Positions 39,251 through 47,937 of a stretch of 64,000 nt of DNA are shown here, one piece after another. A program made the translations under genes and the position numbers. Within the stretch, counting starts at the first letter, position 1; each line of letters begins with the position of its first letter. This DNA is from Bacillus sp. T3. Lineage in GTDB: Bacteria > Bacillota > Bacilli > Bacillales > Cytobacillaceae. The notes beneath the pieces were generated by a model. That model was not told the origin of the DNA. It saw only the letters and a program-made list of their open reading frames with translations, and did no database searches. The DNA lies in contig NZ_CP137761.1 in assembly GCF_033449965.1 (NCBI RefSeq), positions 3,348,001 through 3,412,000 of the forward strand, read 5' to 3'.

Positions 39251-41011
39251 TTGCTCGTATCTGAAGCGATGACAACAACATTTAGATGCTGTACAAAAAA
39301 TCAAACATTACGGGATGTGCTTCCGATGTTTACACAAACAACTTCAAATATCCTTCCTGTTGTCGATGATTCGAATAAATTAATTGGGATTATCACGAAA
39401 AATAAAATCTTTAACATATTAACTACACAGCCTTCCTTTGACACAACAATCGAAGCATACTTTAACCCGAATTCTATCTATATTTTTCCAGATGACGAAA
39501 TTGTTGAAACGCGACGCCTGTTATTAAAACATAATATTGGACATGCCCCGGTTGTTGATAACGATTTGAAGCCGGTCGGCTTGATTTCTACTCAACAATT
39601 ACTGAGCGCCTACAATATTTACTTACGCAAGTTTGAATCTACCAAAGCTTGGGAACAAAAGCTTCGCTCCGTGATTGAGATGGCCTATGATGCCATTATT
39701 CTTGTAAACAACAAAGCGGAAATCACGATGGTTAATAGAGGCTTTACTGACCTATTTGACATGACAAGTGATGAAATCCTAAATAAATCTTGTAAAAAAC
39801 TATTTCCATATCTTGATATTGAACAGGTTGTCAAAAGTGGCGTGAGCATTCGGAATACTCCGCAGCTTATCAAAGGCCAGCAATCACTCATTTCTATTTT
39901 TCCTATAAAGGAAAACGGGGAGACAATTGGCGCAATCTGCAAGGTTACGTATCGCGGTCTCACCCACCTCCATGAGGCATTGAACAAAGTAAAAAAGCTT
40001 GAAAAACAGTTATCCGATTATCAACATCAATTTAATGAGATGAAGGGAACAAAATATACTCTCTTTGATATCGCCGGTGAATCGGAGGCGATTCGAAAAG
40101 TAAAACAAGAAGCGACCTTAGCATCACGGAGTATGTCCACTGTGTTAATCGTTGGCGAAAGCGGAACAGGAAAAGAGCTCTTCGCCCAAGGGATTCATGC
40201 CGCCTCCGGGCAATCGGGGCCGTTCATTCAAGTCAATTGCGCTGCCATCCCGGCTGAATTGCTAGAATCGGAGTTTTTCGGATATAGTGAAGGGGCTTTT
40301 ACTGGGGCAAAAAAGGGTGGAATGAAGGGGAAGTTTGAGCTCGCCCAAAATGGAACCATTTTTCTCGATGAAATTGGCGAAATGCCGCTTCAGCTTCAAG
40401 TTAAGCTCCTACGAGTACTACAGGAACGAGAATTTCAGCCAATTGGAAGTGCCAAAACCATTCATCTAAACTCTAAAATCATTGCAGCGACGAACAAAAA
40501 CATCGAACAAATGGTGAAGGAAGGCAAATTTCGCGAGGACCTTTACTACCGTTTGAATATTATTCGCTTGAATATTCCCCCGTTGCGGAAGCGGATAGAG
40601 GATCTGCCTGAAATTATTCAAGCCATCATTGACCGCCTGAAACAGAACGGTTTCTATATAAGAGGAGTAACCCACTCTGCGTTCGCGAAGCTGATGAGGC
40701 ATTCATGGCCAGGAAACGTCCGGGAATTACAAAACATTCTCGAACGAGCAGCAAATTTAAAAACAGGAGACTACATTGAGGCTCACGACATTCCAAATAT
40801 CACTAGCAGTACCGAAGACAACAACTCAACACCCGAAGCACCTCCAGCTGAACCCAGAATACAATCTTATAAAGAAAGATTATATTCTAACGAAAAAGAA
40901 ATGATTATCTCTGCCCTAGCTGAAGCTAAAGGCAACAAAACGAAGGCCAGTCAAATACTTGGTATTAGTCGCCCATGGCTTTATGCGAAAATGAAGAAAT
41001 ATCAACTATGA
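39251..41011 (+). CDS. Sigma-54-dependent activator with CBS, PAS, AAA+ and Fis-type HTH domains
   Basis: 586 residues. Residues about 1-115 form a CBS pair (LVSEAMTTTFRCCTKNQTLR and YFNPNSIYIFPDDEIVETRR). A PAS-like domain follows at about 135-215 (VIEMAYDAIILVNNKAEITM). The AAA+ domain at about 265-500 has Walker A GESGTGKELFAQ, the sigma-54-contact loop GAFTGAKKGG, Walker B TIFLDEIGEM and the arginine-finger region DLYYRLNIIRL. A C-terminal Fis-like helix-turn-helix (NKTKASQILGISRPWLYAKM) binds DNA. It is divergent from the acyl-CoA operon and its sigma-54 promoter, so almost certainly its activator; the CBS pair could sense an adenosine nucleotide or acyl-CoA. The reading frame runs from TTG 39251, AAAGGAAG upstream. 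Confidence 0.93.
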   Translation: MLVSEAMTTTFRCCTKNQTLRDVLPMFTQTTSNILPVVDDSNKLIGIITKNKIFNILTTQPSFDTTIEAYFNPNSIYIFPDDEIVETRRLLLKHNIGHAPVVDNDLKPVGLISTQQLLSAYNIYLRKFESTKAWEQKLRSVIEMAYDAIILVNNKAEITMVNRGFTDLFDMTSDEILNKSCKKLFPYLDIEQVVKSGVSIRNTPQLIKGQQSLISIFPIKENGETIGAICKVTYRGLTHLHEALNKVKKLEKQLSDYQHQFNEMKGTKYTLFDIAGESEAIRKVKQEATLASRSMSTVLIVGESGTGKELFAQGIHAASGQSGPFIQVNCAAIPAELLESEFFGYSEGAFTGAKKGGMKGKFELAQNGTIFLDEIGEMPLQLQVKLLRVLQEREFQPIGSAKTIHLNSKIIAATNKNIEQMVKEGKFREDLYYRLNIIRLNIPPLRKRIEDLPEIIQAIIDRLKQNGFYIRGVTHSAFAKLMRHSWPGNVRELQNILERAANLKTGDYIEAHDIPNITSSTEDNNSTPEAPPAEPRIQSYKERLYSNEKEMIISALAEAKGNKTKASQILGISRPWLYAKMKKYQL

Positions 41012-41075
41012 ACCTTATTTTGGAACAATGATTGTTATTATGCTTGAATATTAATGTGTAAGATAGAATGAAAAT

Positions 41076-41109
41076 GCCCAAAGCCAATCATTAAAGGCTT
41101 TGGGCTTTC
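41076..41109 (+). terminator. Intrinsic terminator of the activator gene
   Basis: Perfect 10-bp stem GCCCAAAGCC/GGCTTTGGGC, 10-nt loop, then TTTCTT. It lies about 65 bp after the activator stop and before the convergent SDR gene. Confidence 0.88.
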
Positions 41110-41163
41110 TTATTACACTTCTTCCTAGACTACAAATTTACCACATATGATATGCTTGTTTTT

Positions 41164-42036
41164 TTATCCGCCTACAATGGTGCCTCCATTAACATGAATG
41201 GTCTGCCCGCTTACATAGCTAGAATCCTCCGAGGCCAAATAAACATAGGCTGGTGCCAGCTCAAACGGTTGTCCTGCTCTTCCCATTGGCGTATCCGATC
41301 CAAACGTGGCGACCTGGTCGGCTGTAAATGTGGAGGGAATCAGTGGGGTCCATATCGGTCCTGGTGCAACGGCATTTACTCGGATTCCTTGGGTGGCAAG
41401 TGACAATGCCAATGAACGAGTAAAAGAAACGATGGCTCCCTTTGTCGCAGAATAGTCAATGAGTTGCTTATTTCCATGGTAGGCTGTAATCGAAGCCGTA
41501 TTAATTATGGAAGCTCCTTTTTTTAAATGAGGTAATGCCATTTTGGCCATGTAGAAAAATGAAAAAATATTCGTCCTGAATGTTTTCTCCAGCTGTGCAG
41601 AAGTAATATCTATAAGGCTTTTTTGCGGATGCTGCTCAGCCGCATTATTAACAAGGATATTCAAGCTCCTGAATTCTGACAGGATTTTTTGCACGGTATC
41701 TTTACAAAAATCTTCATTGCCGATATCACCGGCATACAGCAGGCATTTGCGTCCTTCCGCTTCAACAAGCTGTTGTGTTTCACTAGCATCTTCATGTTCG
41801 TTTAAGTAGACAATGGCAACATCTGCCCCTTCTTTAGCAAAAAGAAGCGCAACGGCCTTCCCAATTCCACTGTCTCCACCTGTGATTATCGCCTTTTTGC
41901 CAGCCAATTTTCCACTAGCTTTGTATGTAGGGCTAAGTGATGTTGGACGGGGATTCATTTCCGTTTCGATTCCGGGCTGCGTGTTTTGATGCTGAGGGGG
42001 AAAAGTTGGCTTCTTTTGATTTTGATTGCTACTCAT
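41164..42036 (-). CDS. SDR oxidoreductase (YdaD/YhdF general-stress type)
   Basis: 290 residues. A polar Pro/Gln-rich N-terminal extension (about 40 residues, QNQKKPTFPPQHQNTQPG) precedes the SDR core: KKAIITGGDSGIGKAVALLF (NADP motif), LVNNAAEQHPQKSL, INTASITAYHGNKQLIDYSA, then ATKGAIVSFTRSLAL (Lys). It ends in SGQTIHVNGGTIVGG. This long-N-terminus subgroup in Bacillus includes general-stress, glucose/ribitol dehydrogenase-like proteins. Start ATG 42036 with TTGGAGG. Substrate unknown. Confidence 0.88.
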   Translation of the reverse strand: MSSNQNQKKPTFPPQHQNTQPGIETEMNPRPTSLSPTYKASGKLAGKKAIITGGDSGIGKAVALLFAKEGADVAIVYLNEHEDASETQQLVEAEGRKCLLYAGDIGNEDFCKDTVQKILSEFRSLNILVNNAAEQHPQKSLIDITSAQLEKTFRTNIFSFFYMAKMALPHLKKGASIINTASITAYHGNKQLIDYSATKGAIVSFTRSLALSLATQGIRVNAVAPGPIWTPLIPSTFTADQVATFGSDTPMGRAGQPFELAPAYVYLASEDSSYVSGQTIHVNGGTIVGG

Positions 42037-42207
42037 ATTAATACCTCCAAGTGATCATTTCACCTGTTAGTTTTTGGAGAATTGGCTGAAATTATTTAAT
42101 CTGTGCGTTTTTACTCATATATTCTTCCCTTATTGAACTTTCGCCCGACAATTAAATATCAATGAAACTTTAAACTTGCAAGTGTTAGAACAATTAAATT
42201 TTGATTT

Positions 42208-43044
42208 CTAAATTAACCCATACTTTATAAAACTATTAAAAATACCACCTTCATCATGTGTTTCAGTAATATCGTCAGCTACTTTCTTAACTGCTTCTTT
42301 TGCATTACCCATAGCAATACCGTGTTGGACAAATTCAAGCATTTCTATATCATTTAATCCGTCACCGTATGCAAAAGTATCTTCTTTGTTTATTTTTAAA
42401 TGCTGTAGCAACTTTTCAATAGCAGTTGCTTTGTGAATACCAGGAATGGATAACTCTCCACTATTCTTACCGAAAAATGATACAGTACTAGGTATGACAG
42501 TAAATTTTGATTCGAATTCTTTTTTAATCATCTCGAACGGCAAGTCTGAATCTAAAAAGGATATCTTATTAATATCTTCTCTAATTAAATACTCACCCTC
42601 AATGATGAGATCATGAAATGGCTGAATTCCTTTTTCAATTTCTTCTTTCGCTTCAGGTTTTTCCATTAACAACTTTTCTATTATGTCTCGGATATGCTTT
42701 TTACAGTTTCCTCCTGCAAATAATCCTCCATTTGATTCTAAATAAAAATCAATTCCATGACTGTTAAAAAACTCTACCAAGTGTTGAACGTCCTGTATTT
42801 TAACACATTCATGGAACAATACTTCTTTTTCCAACTCGATATAGCCGCCAGCAGCACCGATAATACCATCAAACCCAACGTCCAGGATTTCAGGGAATAG
42901 TTCTGATTTCGATCTACCCGTACATAAAAAAGCAAGGTGACCATTTTTCCTAGCATTTCGAATAGCAAGTTTAGCCGATTCTGGAACGACACCATGATCA
43001 TTAACCAGTGTACCATCCACATCGATGAAGATAATTTTTTGCAT
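42208..43044 (-). CDS. Cof-type HAD-IIB phosphatase
   Basis: 278 residues from ATG 43044 (AGAAGGTG site); the longer frame to 43128 has an unlikely start. HAD motifs: IFIDVDGTLVNDHG (motif I, nucleophile Asp), FLCTGRSKSEL (motif II), IHKATAIEKLLQHLKI (Lys, motif III), and AYGDGLNDIEMLEFVQHGIA (motif IV). A C2 cap domain lies between. The family dephosphorylates sugar phosphates and related metabolites. It lies downstream of the 6-phospho-beta-glucosidase gene on the same strand, with a 225-bp gap, so co-transcription is uncertain. Confidence 0.88.
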   Translation of the reverse strand: MQKIIFIDVDGTLVNDHGVVPESAKLAIRNARKNGHLAFLCTGRSKSELFPEILDVGFDGIIGAAGGYIELEKEVLFHECVKIQDVQHLVEFFNSHGIDFYLESNGGLFAGGNCKKHIRDIIEKLLMEKPEAKEEIEKGIQPFHDLIIEGEYLIREDINKISFLDSDLPFEMIKKEFESKFTVIPSTVSFFGKNSGELSIPGIHKATAIEKLLQHLKINKEDTFAYGDGLNDIEMLEFVQHGIAMGNAKEAVKKVADDITETHDEGGIFNSFIKYGLI

Positions 43045-43268
43045 GTTTACACCTTCTAATATTATTTTTATTAAGTTCCTACTATAGTAATTATTTTTTA
43101 TACAAAAAACACGAATACCTATAAACACAAAAACCTAAATTGCCCTTCAAATCCATGAAGATACAATTTAGGTTTCGTCTGCAACCTTAATATCGAGTTG
43201 GAGCTACGTCATTCACATTAACATGAGAATGTTCTTACCTTTTTATCATTGGCAATTCGCAACGATAT

Positions 43269-44681
43269 TTAACCAACATTTTCTGTAGATACTAGACTTT
43301 TGTCTAAATTTTTTGCAATTTCGTCTTTTACTTCAATCCCTGCAGCTTCTAATTCTGCAATTTTTTCAGCAAATTGAGGTAAATACTTTTTGTGTGCAAT
43401 TAATAGTTCATCTAATACACGTTTTGCTTTTTCTCCGCTTGGGATTAATGGATTTATGATAAAGGCTTGTAATGCTAATCCGTAATCACCAGTAACTGCT
43501 GCTTCCTCTACACATAATTCCATATTTTTCATGACTTGTAGCCAGCCTCTTTCTGCCAGTTGAAGAGAACCAAACGCAATTGGTCTTGCCCCTGCAGAAC
43601 CAATATAAGCAGAAACTTCCACTACATCGTCTGGAGCCAAATCTGGAACAGCTCCGTTATTCTTTGTTGATACAACGATGTGTGTATTTTTATTTGCATA
43701 GATAGATGCGATGGTTTCACATGCAGCATCAGAATAATGAGCGCCGCCGCGTTTAGATAATTGTTCAGGTTTATGATTTAGGTTAGGATCTTTGTAAAGT
43801 TCAAAAAGCTCCGCTTCTGTCTGTTTAACTTGTTGTGCTCTTGTTCCTACATTCGGGTCATTGTACTCTTCAATTAAATGATCTAACATTTCGTCATAAC
43901 GGTAATAGTAACGATGATATCCGCAAGGGATTACGTTCATTTGTTTCAATTGCTCTTTAAAAAATGGCATATCATGAATATTTGTAGGGATACCAGAATC
44001 TCCATCATATAATTTGTCAATGATTTCAGAAGTGATATCATTTCCTTGTAAATCTTGGACTCGGTGCCAGTGAAAATGATTTAAGCCAGCAAAAGAATAG
44101 ATTAACTCATCAATGTTTTTCCCGATTAATTCCGGTTCAGCTACCATTGCATTAACTGGAACATTGCACAAGCCAATAACCTTATCCCATTTACCATAGC
44201 GAACGACTGCGTCTGTAACCATTCCACTAGGGTTCGTGAAGTTGATAAGCCAAGCATTCGGGCATAATTCTTTCATATCCTCAACGATGCCTAAAATAAC
44301 AGGAATCGTTCTGAAGGCTTTGAAAATACCACCTGCCCCATTTGTTTCTTGTCCTACCATTCCATATGATAAAGGAATTCTTTCATCTTTAATTCTAGCA
44401 TCCAGTAGTCCTACTCTAAATTGTGTCGTTACAAAGTCAGCATCTTTCAACGCTTCACGGCGATCTAGTGTTAAATGGACTTTTACATCATATGGAGAAG
44501 CATCCCACATTCTTTGGGCCATCTCACCAACAATTTCAAGTTTTTCTTTCCCAGCTTCAATATCAACAAGCCACATTTCTCTAATTGGCAATTCATCATA
44601 TCTTTTAATAAAACCTTCCATTAACTCAGGAGTGTAGCTGCTGCCTCCACCAATGGTTACAATTTTTACGCCTTTTGACAT
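43269..44681 (-). CDS. 6-phospho-beta-glucosidase, GH4 family (LicH/CelF type)
   Basis: 470 residues. The NAD-binding start KIVTIGGGSSYTPELMEGF is typical of GH4. The metal and substrate region includes QETNGAGGIFKAFRTIPVIL, NFTNPSGMVTDAVVR, CNVPVNAMV (Cys metal ligand) and FAGLNHFHWHRVQD (His ligand). It hydrolyses phosphorylated cellobiose or related beta-glucosides by an NAD- and Mn-dependent redox mechanism. The ribosome site GAGGAGG precedes ATG 44681. It is divergent from the RpiR regulator with palindromic operators between them. No PTS permease gene is adjacent. Confidence 0.92.
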   Translation of the reverse strand: MSKGVKIVTIGGGSSYTPELMEGFIKRYDELPIREMWLVDIEAGKEKLEIVGEMAQRMWDASPYDVKVHLTLDRREALKDADFVTTQFRVGLLDARIKDERIPLSYGMVGQETNGAGGIFKAFRTIPVILGIVEDMKELCPNAWLINFTNPSGMVTDAVVRYGKWDKVIGLCNVPVNAMVAEPELIGKNIDELIYSFAGLNHFHWHRVQDLQGNDITSEIIDKLYDGDSGIPTNIHDMPFFKEQLKQMNVIPCGYHRYYYRYDEMLDHLIEEYNDPNVGTRAQQVKQTEAELFELYKDPNLNHKPEQLSKRGGAHYSDAACETIASIYANKNTHIVVSTKNNGAVPDLAPDDVVEVSAYIGSAGARPIAFGSLQLAERGWLQVMKNMELCVEEAAVTGDYGLALQAFIINPLIPSGEKAKRVLDELLIAHKKYLPQFAEKIAELEAAGIEVKDEIAKNLDKSLVSTENVG

Positions 44682-44756
44682 TGTAGATTTCCTCCTCTAA
44701 TTCTTTACCTATTTTTTATCGTACTATAAAGGGAGTGTTTCTCTTTTCGCAAAAAT

Positions 44757-44786
44757 ATTTACAAAATAATTTATAAAATCGTAAAT
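44757..44786. promoter_or_regulatory. Candidate operator upstream of the GH4 gene
   Basis: Inverted half-sites ATTTAC (44757-44762) and GTAAAT (44781-44786) lie about 75-105 bp before the GH4 start. They share the ATTTAC half with the stronger palindrome at 44934-44954. Candidate second binding site of the RpiR regulator. Confidence 0.4.
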
Positions 44787-44933
44787 TAATTTAAGAATGA
44801 GGGAAAGTAATAAAGATTAGATTTTTACTTCCTTCCTTCTTACTTGTAGTATAAAAACAAGGTAGAATATAATCAATACATTAGAGGGAAACTCATTGTT
44901 CATTTACATTTTCATTTACAAAAACAAACCAAA

Positions 44934-44954
44934 TTTGTAAATACGATTTACAAA
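44934..44954. promoter_or_regulatory. Perfect palindromic operator
   Basis: TTTGTAAAT, 3 nt, ATTTACAAA: a perfect 9+9 inverted repeat, 28 bp before the RpiR start. Probable autoregulatory site of the RpiR protein. Confidence 0.7.
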
Positions 44955-44981
44955 CGAATATAATATTTGAGGTGATTACAA

Positions 44982-45866
44982 ATGTTACTTACAGAGAAAA
45001 TGAAAGAGGATATTTTTTCTTCATCGGAAAGGGACATAATCGATTATTTGTTTAAACAGAGAGAGAATATTAAAGATAAAACAACTAAACAAATTTCGAA
45101 AGAGACTTACACTCACCCATCCACCTTAATAAGAATCGCTAAAAAATTGGGTTATAGTGGTTGGATTGAATTAAAAAATAGTTTTCTTGATGAAATTTAC
45201 TATCTAAATAGGCATTTTTCGTCTATTGATGCTAATTATCCTTTTGATGAACATGATAGTGTCATGACCGTTGCCAATAAAATGGCTTTATTGAATCAAA
45301 ACACGATTAGTGATACTCTGTCTCTCATAAATTATGATGATTTGCAAAGAGCGACGAATATGTTGGATACAGCAGCACATATTAAAGTATTTTCCATGAA
45401 TCATAATTTGTTGATTTGTTATGATTTTAAAACGAAGATGAACCGAATTAGAAAACATGTCAGTCTCTGTACAGTTGATCCACAATTCGAAGCGGTAAAT
45501 TCTAATAGTGAAACTTGTGCCATTGTGATCTCTTATAGTGGGGAAAGTGACGATATTGTTAGTCTGTTGCCTTTTTTGAAGCGAAAAAAAATACCCATCA
45601 TTGCTTTAACAAGTATTGGGGAAAATACGCTGACAAAATACGCGGATTGCATTTTACGAATTACCACTCGGGAAAGATTGTATTCTAAAATAGGGAGTTT
45701 CACTACGAACGATTCCATCTGCTTTTTATTAGATGTTCTCTATGCTAGTGTTTTTTCCAAAGACTATAAAAAGAACCTTGAATTTAAAACCAACATTTCC
45801 AAATATTTCGATCACAGAAAAAGCTCCAACGAAGTTATGCAAGAAACGATACAGGATAACGATTAA
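44982..45866 (+). CDS. MurR/RpiR-family transcriptional regulator
   Basis: 294 residues. The N-terminal RpiR helix-turn-helix spans about 1-80 (KDKTTKQISKETYTHPSTLI followed by RIAKKLGYSGWIELK). A SIS sugar-phosphate-binding domain spans about 105-260, with IVISYSGESDDIVSLLPFLK and IIALTSIGENTLTKYADCIL. It likely responds to a phosphosugar and controls the divergent GH4 gene. ATG 44982 follows GAGGTG. A 98-bp degenerate copy of part of the SIS region lies at 52497-52594. Confidence 0.9.
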   Translation: MLLTEKMKEDIFSSSERDIIDYLFKQRENIKDKTTKQISKETYTHPSTLIRIAKKLGYSGWIELKNSFLDEIYYLNRHFSSIDANYPFDEHDSVMTVANKMALLNQNTISDTLSLINYDDLQRATNMLDTAAHIKVFSMNHNLLICYDFKTKMNRIRKHVSLCTVDPQFEAVNSNSETCAIVISYSGESDDIVSLLPFLKRKKIPIIALTSIGENTLTKYADCILRITTRERLYSKIGSFTTNDSICFLLDVLYASVFSKDYKKNLEFKTNISKYFDHRKSSNEVMQETIQDND

Positions 45867-45932
45867 ATTAGACTGTAACAGAATAACTTTTCAACAAGAA
45901 TTGATTAAATGTGGGGATTGCGCCTGTATAAT

Positions 45933-45977
45933 AAAAGGATTGTGAGTTAGTTTTATAACTATCCACACAATCCTTTT
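45933..45977 (+). terminator. Bidirectional terminator
   Basis: 12-bp stem AAAAGGATTGTG/CACAATCCTTTT, followed by T on the plus strand and by a T-rich tract on the minus strand. It ends the RpiR transcript and the convergent UPF0316 gene. Confidence 0.85.
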
Positions 45978-45990
45978 TTACATAATTAAG

Positions 45991-46539
45991 TTACATTTGT
46001 TTCACAGTGGTGCCTTTTTTCAAATGCTTCTTCATCGTTTTAATGAGATAACCGCCTTTAAATTTTCGCGGTTCATATGAAATGATGAACGCTTTTGGCT
46101 CGTATTCTTCGATTAAGTCAATCACTTCATTTTCGCGGTTTCGCTTAGTTAATATTTCTAATTGAAATCTTTTACTATCACGTCCCATGCCTTCAAAGAT
46201 GGTAACACCGAATCCTTTATTTCTTAATAAAGTAATCAGTTCTTCATTCATTTCCATTAAATTGACAACTAAACAAGTGTAACCAATCGCTAGCTTATTT
46301 TCGATCCGTGAACCAATATATAATCCTACTCCAAACCCTATTGCATATACGACCATTTCAGCAATGCTCTGTTTACCCGAAAAAACTAAGGACAGTCCAA
46401 ATACATAAACGAGGGCCTCCAGTATGCCAAATGATGAAGCTGCCACGCTCATATTTTTCACTAAAAAAATCGTCCGAAGTGTCAAGATTGGGACATAGAC
46501 CAATTGAAGCGCAAAAATCAATAGAATATTTAATAGCAT
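45991..46539 (-). CDS. UPF0316 membrane protein (YebE-like, DUF2179 domain)
   Basis: 182 residues. Three hydrophobic segments occupy about residues 1-90 (LLIFALQLVYVPILTLRTIF; LEALVYVFGLSLVF; MVVYAIGFGVGLYIGSRIEN). A cytosolic ACT-like DUF2179 domain follows (LLRNKGFGVTIFEGMGRDSK and IISYEPRKFKGGYL). This matches the UPF0316/YebE family of unknown function. Monocistronic and convergent with RpiR. ATG 46539 with GGGAGGAG. Confidence 0.87.
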   Translation of the reverse strand: MLLNILLIFALQLVYVPILTLRTIFLVKNMSVAASSFGILEALVYVFGLSLVFSGKQSIAEMVVYAIGFGVGLYIGSRIENKLAIGYTCLVVNLMEMNEELITLLRNKGFGVTIFEGMGRDSKRFQLEILTKRNRENEVIDLIEEYEPKAFIISYEPRKFKGGYLIKTMKKHLKKGTTVKQM

Positions 46540-46559
46540 ATGTAACTCCTCCCAGCTGA

Positions 46560-47002
46560 TTTAACTCTTATGAATAAGTATAGTTTCTATACAAGGTTCA
46601 TTCATTTTATCATGTAAAGAAGTAGGAGACATTACTGATTAAAAAATTATAATTTTTCAAATATTACAAATCACTAATATTAGAGTTTAATGAAAAAAAA
46701 ACAGACTCGCTTCCATGAAACGTCTGTTTAATAGGTTTGAATGCCTCATTGGACTGGATTGTTTTTATTTTGATACCTACTCATATAAAAAACTACAAGT
46801 CTTGTTACACAGAATGTTTCACTCAATATCTATTGATGAATAGTATTCACTTGATTCATTGTAGAGAAATATATATAAAAACGCACGAGTGAATTTTTCA
46901 CTCGTACTGTTTTTATCCAATATTTAAACCTTCTAAATCTAGATTACTCTAAAATACTTACTCATAAGCTGCTAACTTTGAACTCTATATGTCTCATTTT
47001 TA
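46560..47002. other. Intergenic stretch with two hairpins
   Basis: No gene seen. A hairpin at 46699-46729 (AAACAGAC/GTCTGTTT) is followed on the minus strand by a T run and probably ends the mps/dab operon. A second one at 46885-46905 (ACGAGTGA/TCACTCGT, 5-nt loop) is followed on the plus side by TGTTTTT and shares its core with 23506-23539. Confidence 0.65.
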
Positions 47003-47494
47003 TCACTGTTCCAAAATAATTTTTTTGTTCTCCTGGTGAATAAATAATTCGGTGACTTTTATATTGGACGGCATTAAAGGATGATTTCGAATAACATCAA
47101 TCCTTTTTTGTACATCCGTTAAAGTTTGGCTTCCCTCTAGCCACTCTATTAAATTACTGTCAGGAAACTCTGGCATACAATTTTTAAAAAGGTAATCTAG
47201 TGTTTGAATTTCCTCTTGTGATTCTATTTTTTCATAAATTTTATTTAGGATACTTTTTTCTTTCTTCTTTTCATCCTGAGTGGAAACTAAGTAGATTTCC
47301 TCAACATTTTCCATATAAACAGAAATAATGATGTCCCTCATTAAATTGCCAAAAGGCTCTAGGGCTTCCGGTCGATCACGGTGTATAAATAAGCTACTTT
47401 CCGGATTGATATTCATATTCTGCTTAATTATGGTCTCTAGGTTGTGTTCCATTCCAATCACAAATAGTACTTTTTTCTGTTCCTCTAAATTCAC
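47003..47494 (-). CDS. Degenerate beta-carbonic-anhydrase-like protein (YbcF-like)
   Basis: 163 residues. The frame has the beta-carbonic-anhydrase layout: an N-terminal strand (LFVIGMEHNLETII in place of the CMDxR motif), FGNLMRDIIISVYMENVEEI, then YLVSTQDEKK where HTDCG would be, and finally DVIRNHPLMPSNIKVTELFI. The three zinc ligands (Cys, His, Cys) are missing, so it should not be an active anhydrase. It is the last gene of the mps/dab operon, the place of YbcF in B. subtilis. Possible role: structural or bicarbonate-sensing partner; unproven. Confidence 0.75.
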   Translation of the reverse strand: MNLEEQKKVLFVIGMEHNLETIIKQNMNINPESSLFIHRDRPEALEPFGNLMRDIIISVYMENVEEIYLVSTQDEKKKEKSILNKIYEKIESQEEIQTLDYLFKNCMPEFPDSNLIEWLEGSQTLTDVQKRIDVIRNHPLMPSNIKVTELFIHQENKKIILEQ

Positions 47495-47517
47495 AACACG
47501 TTCACCCCATCCTTCAT

Positions 47518-47898
47518 TTATATTTCTCCAAACGATAATTTACTTTGGAAATCACTTGATAGCTTAAAAACCATGATTCGTTCTCCCGACTGTGTACTAA
47601 GGTCGGTGAAAAAACTTATTACTTTTTGTCCGGTTATGTTAAAAATAATTTCCTTTAATTCCTCTAAACCTGACTCCACCAAACTATTTCGATTCAATTT
47701 AACAGACATTAACCCCTCTTTATCTTGGCAAAGTGAATATTCAGCCGGAGTTAAGATCCCGCGTAAGACAACAATAATCATGTCACGCATAATATCCGAT
47801 TTAACCGATACGGAGCCACGTCCAAGATAGTGTTTCTCCCAATGAGTTAATGCTTTACTTATTTCAGCTTCAAGAGCTCCCTTTGATATAACCGTCAT
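47518..47898 (-). CDS. mpsC: DUF2294 protein MpsC-like
   Basis: 126 residues, MTVISKGALEAEISKALTHW, then EKHYLGRGSVSVKSDIMRDM and VVLRGILTPAEYSLCQDKEG, matching the DUF2294 family. In Staphylococcus aureus the DUF2294 protein MpsC completes the MpsABC system, where a NuoL-like MpsA and a DUF2309 MpsB concentrate bicarbonate or generate membrane potential. The order here (A-B-C-carbonic-anhydrase-like) agrees. ATG 47898 with GGAAAGAAGGAG upstream. Confidence 0.82.
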   Translation of the reverse strand: MTVISKGALEAEISKALTHWEKHYLGRGSVSVKSDIMRDMIIVVLRGILTPAEYSLCQDKEGLMSVKLNRNSLVESGLEELKEIIFNITGQKVISFFTDLSTQSGERIMVFKLSSDFQSKLSFGEI

Positions 47899-47937
47899 AG
47901 TCCCGTCTCCTTCTTTCCTTGTAAAAAAATGTCCGTG

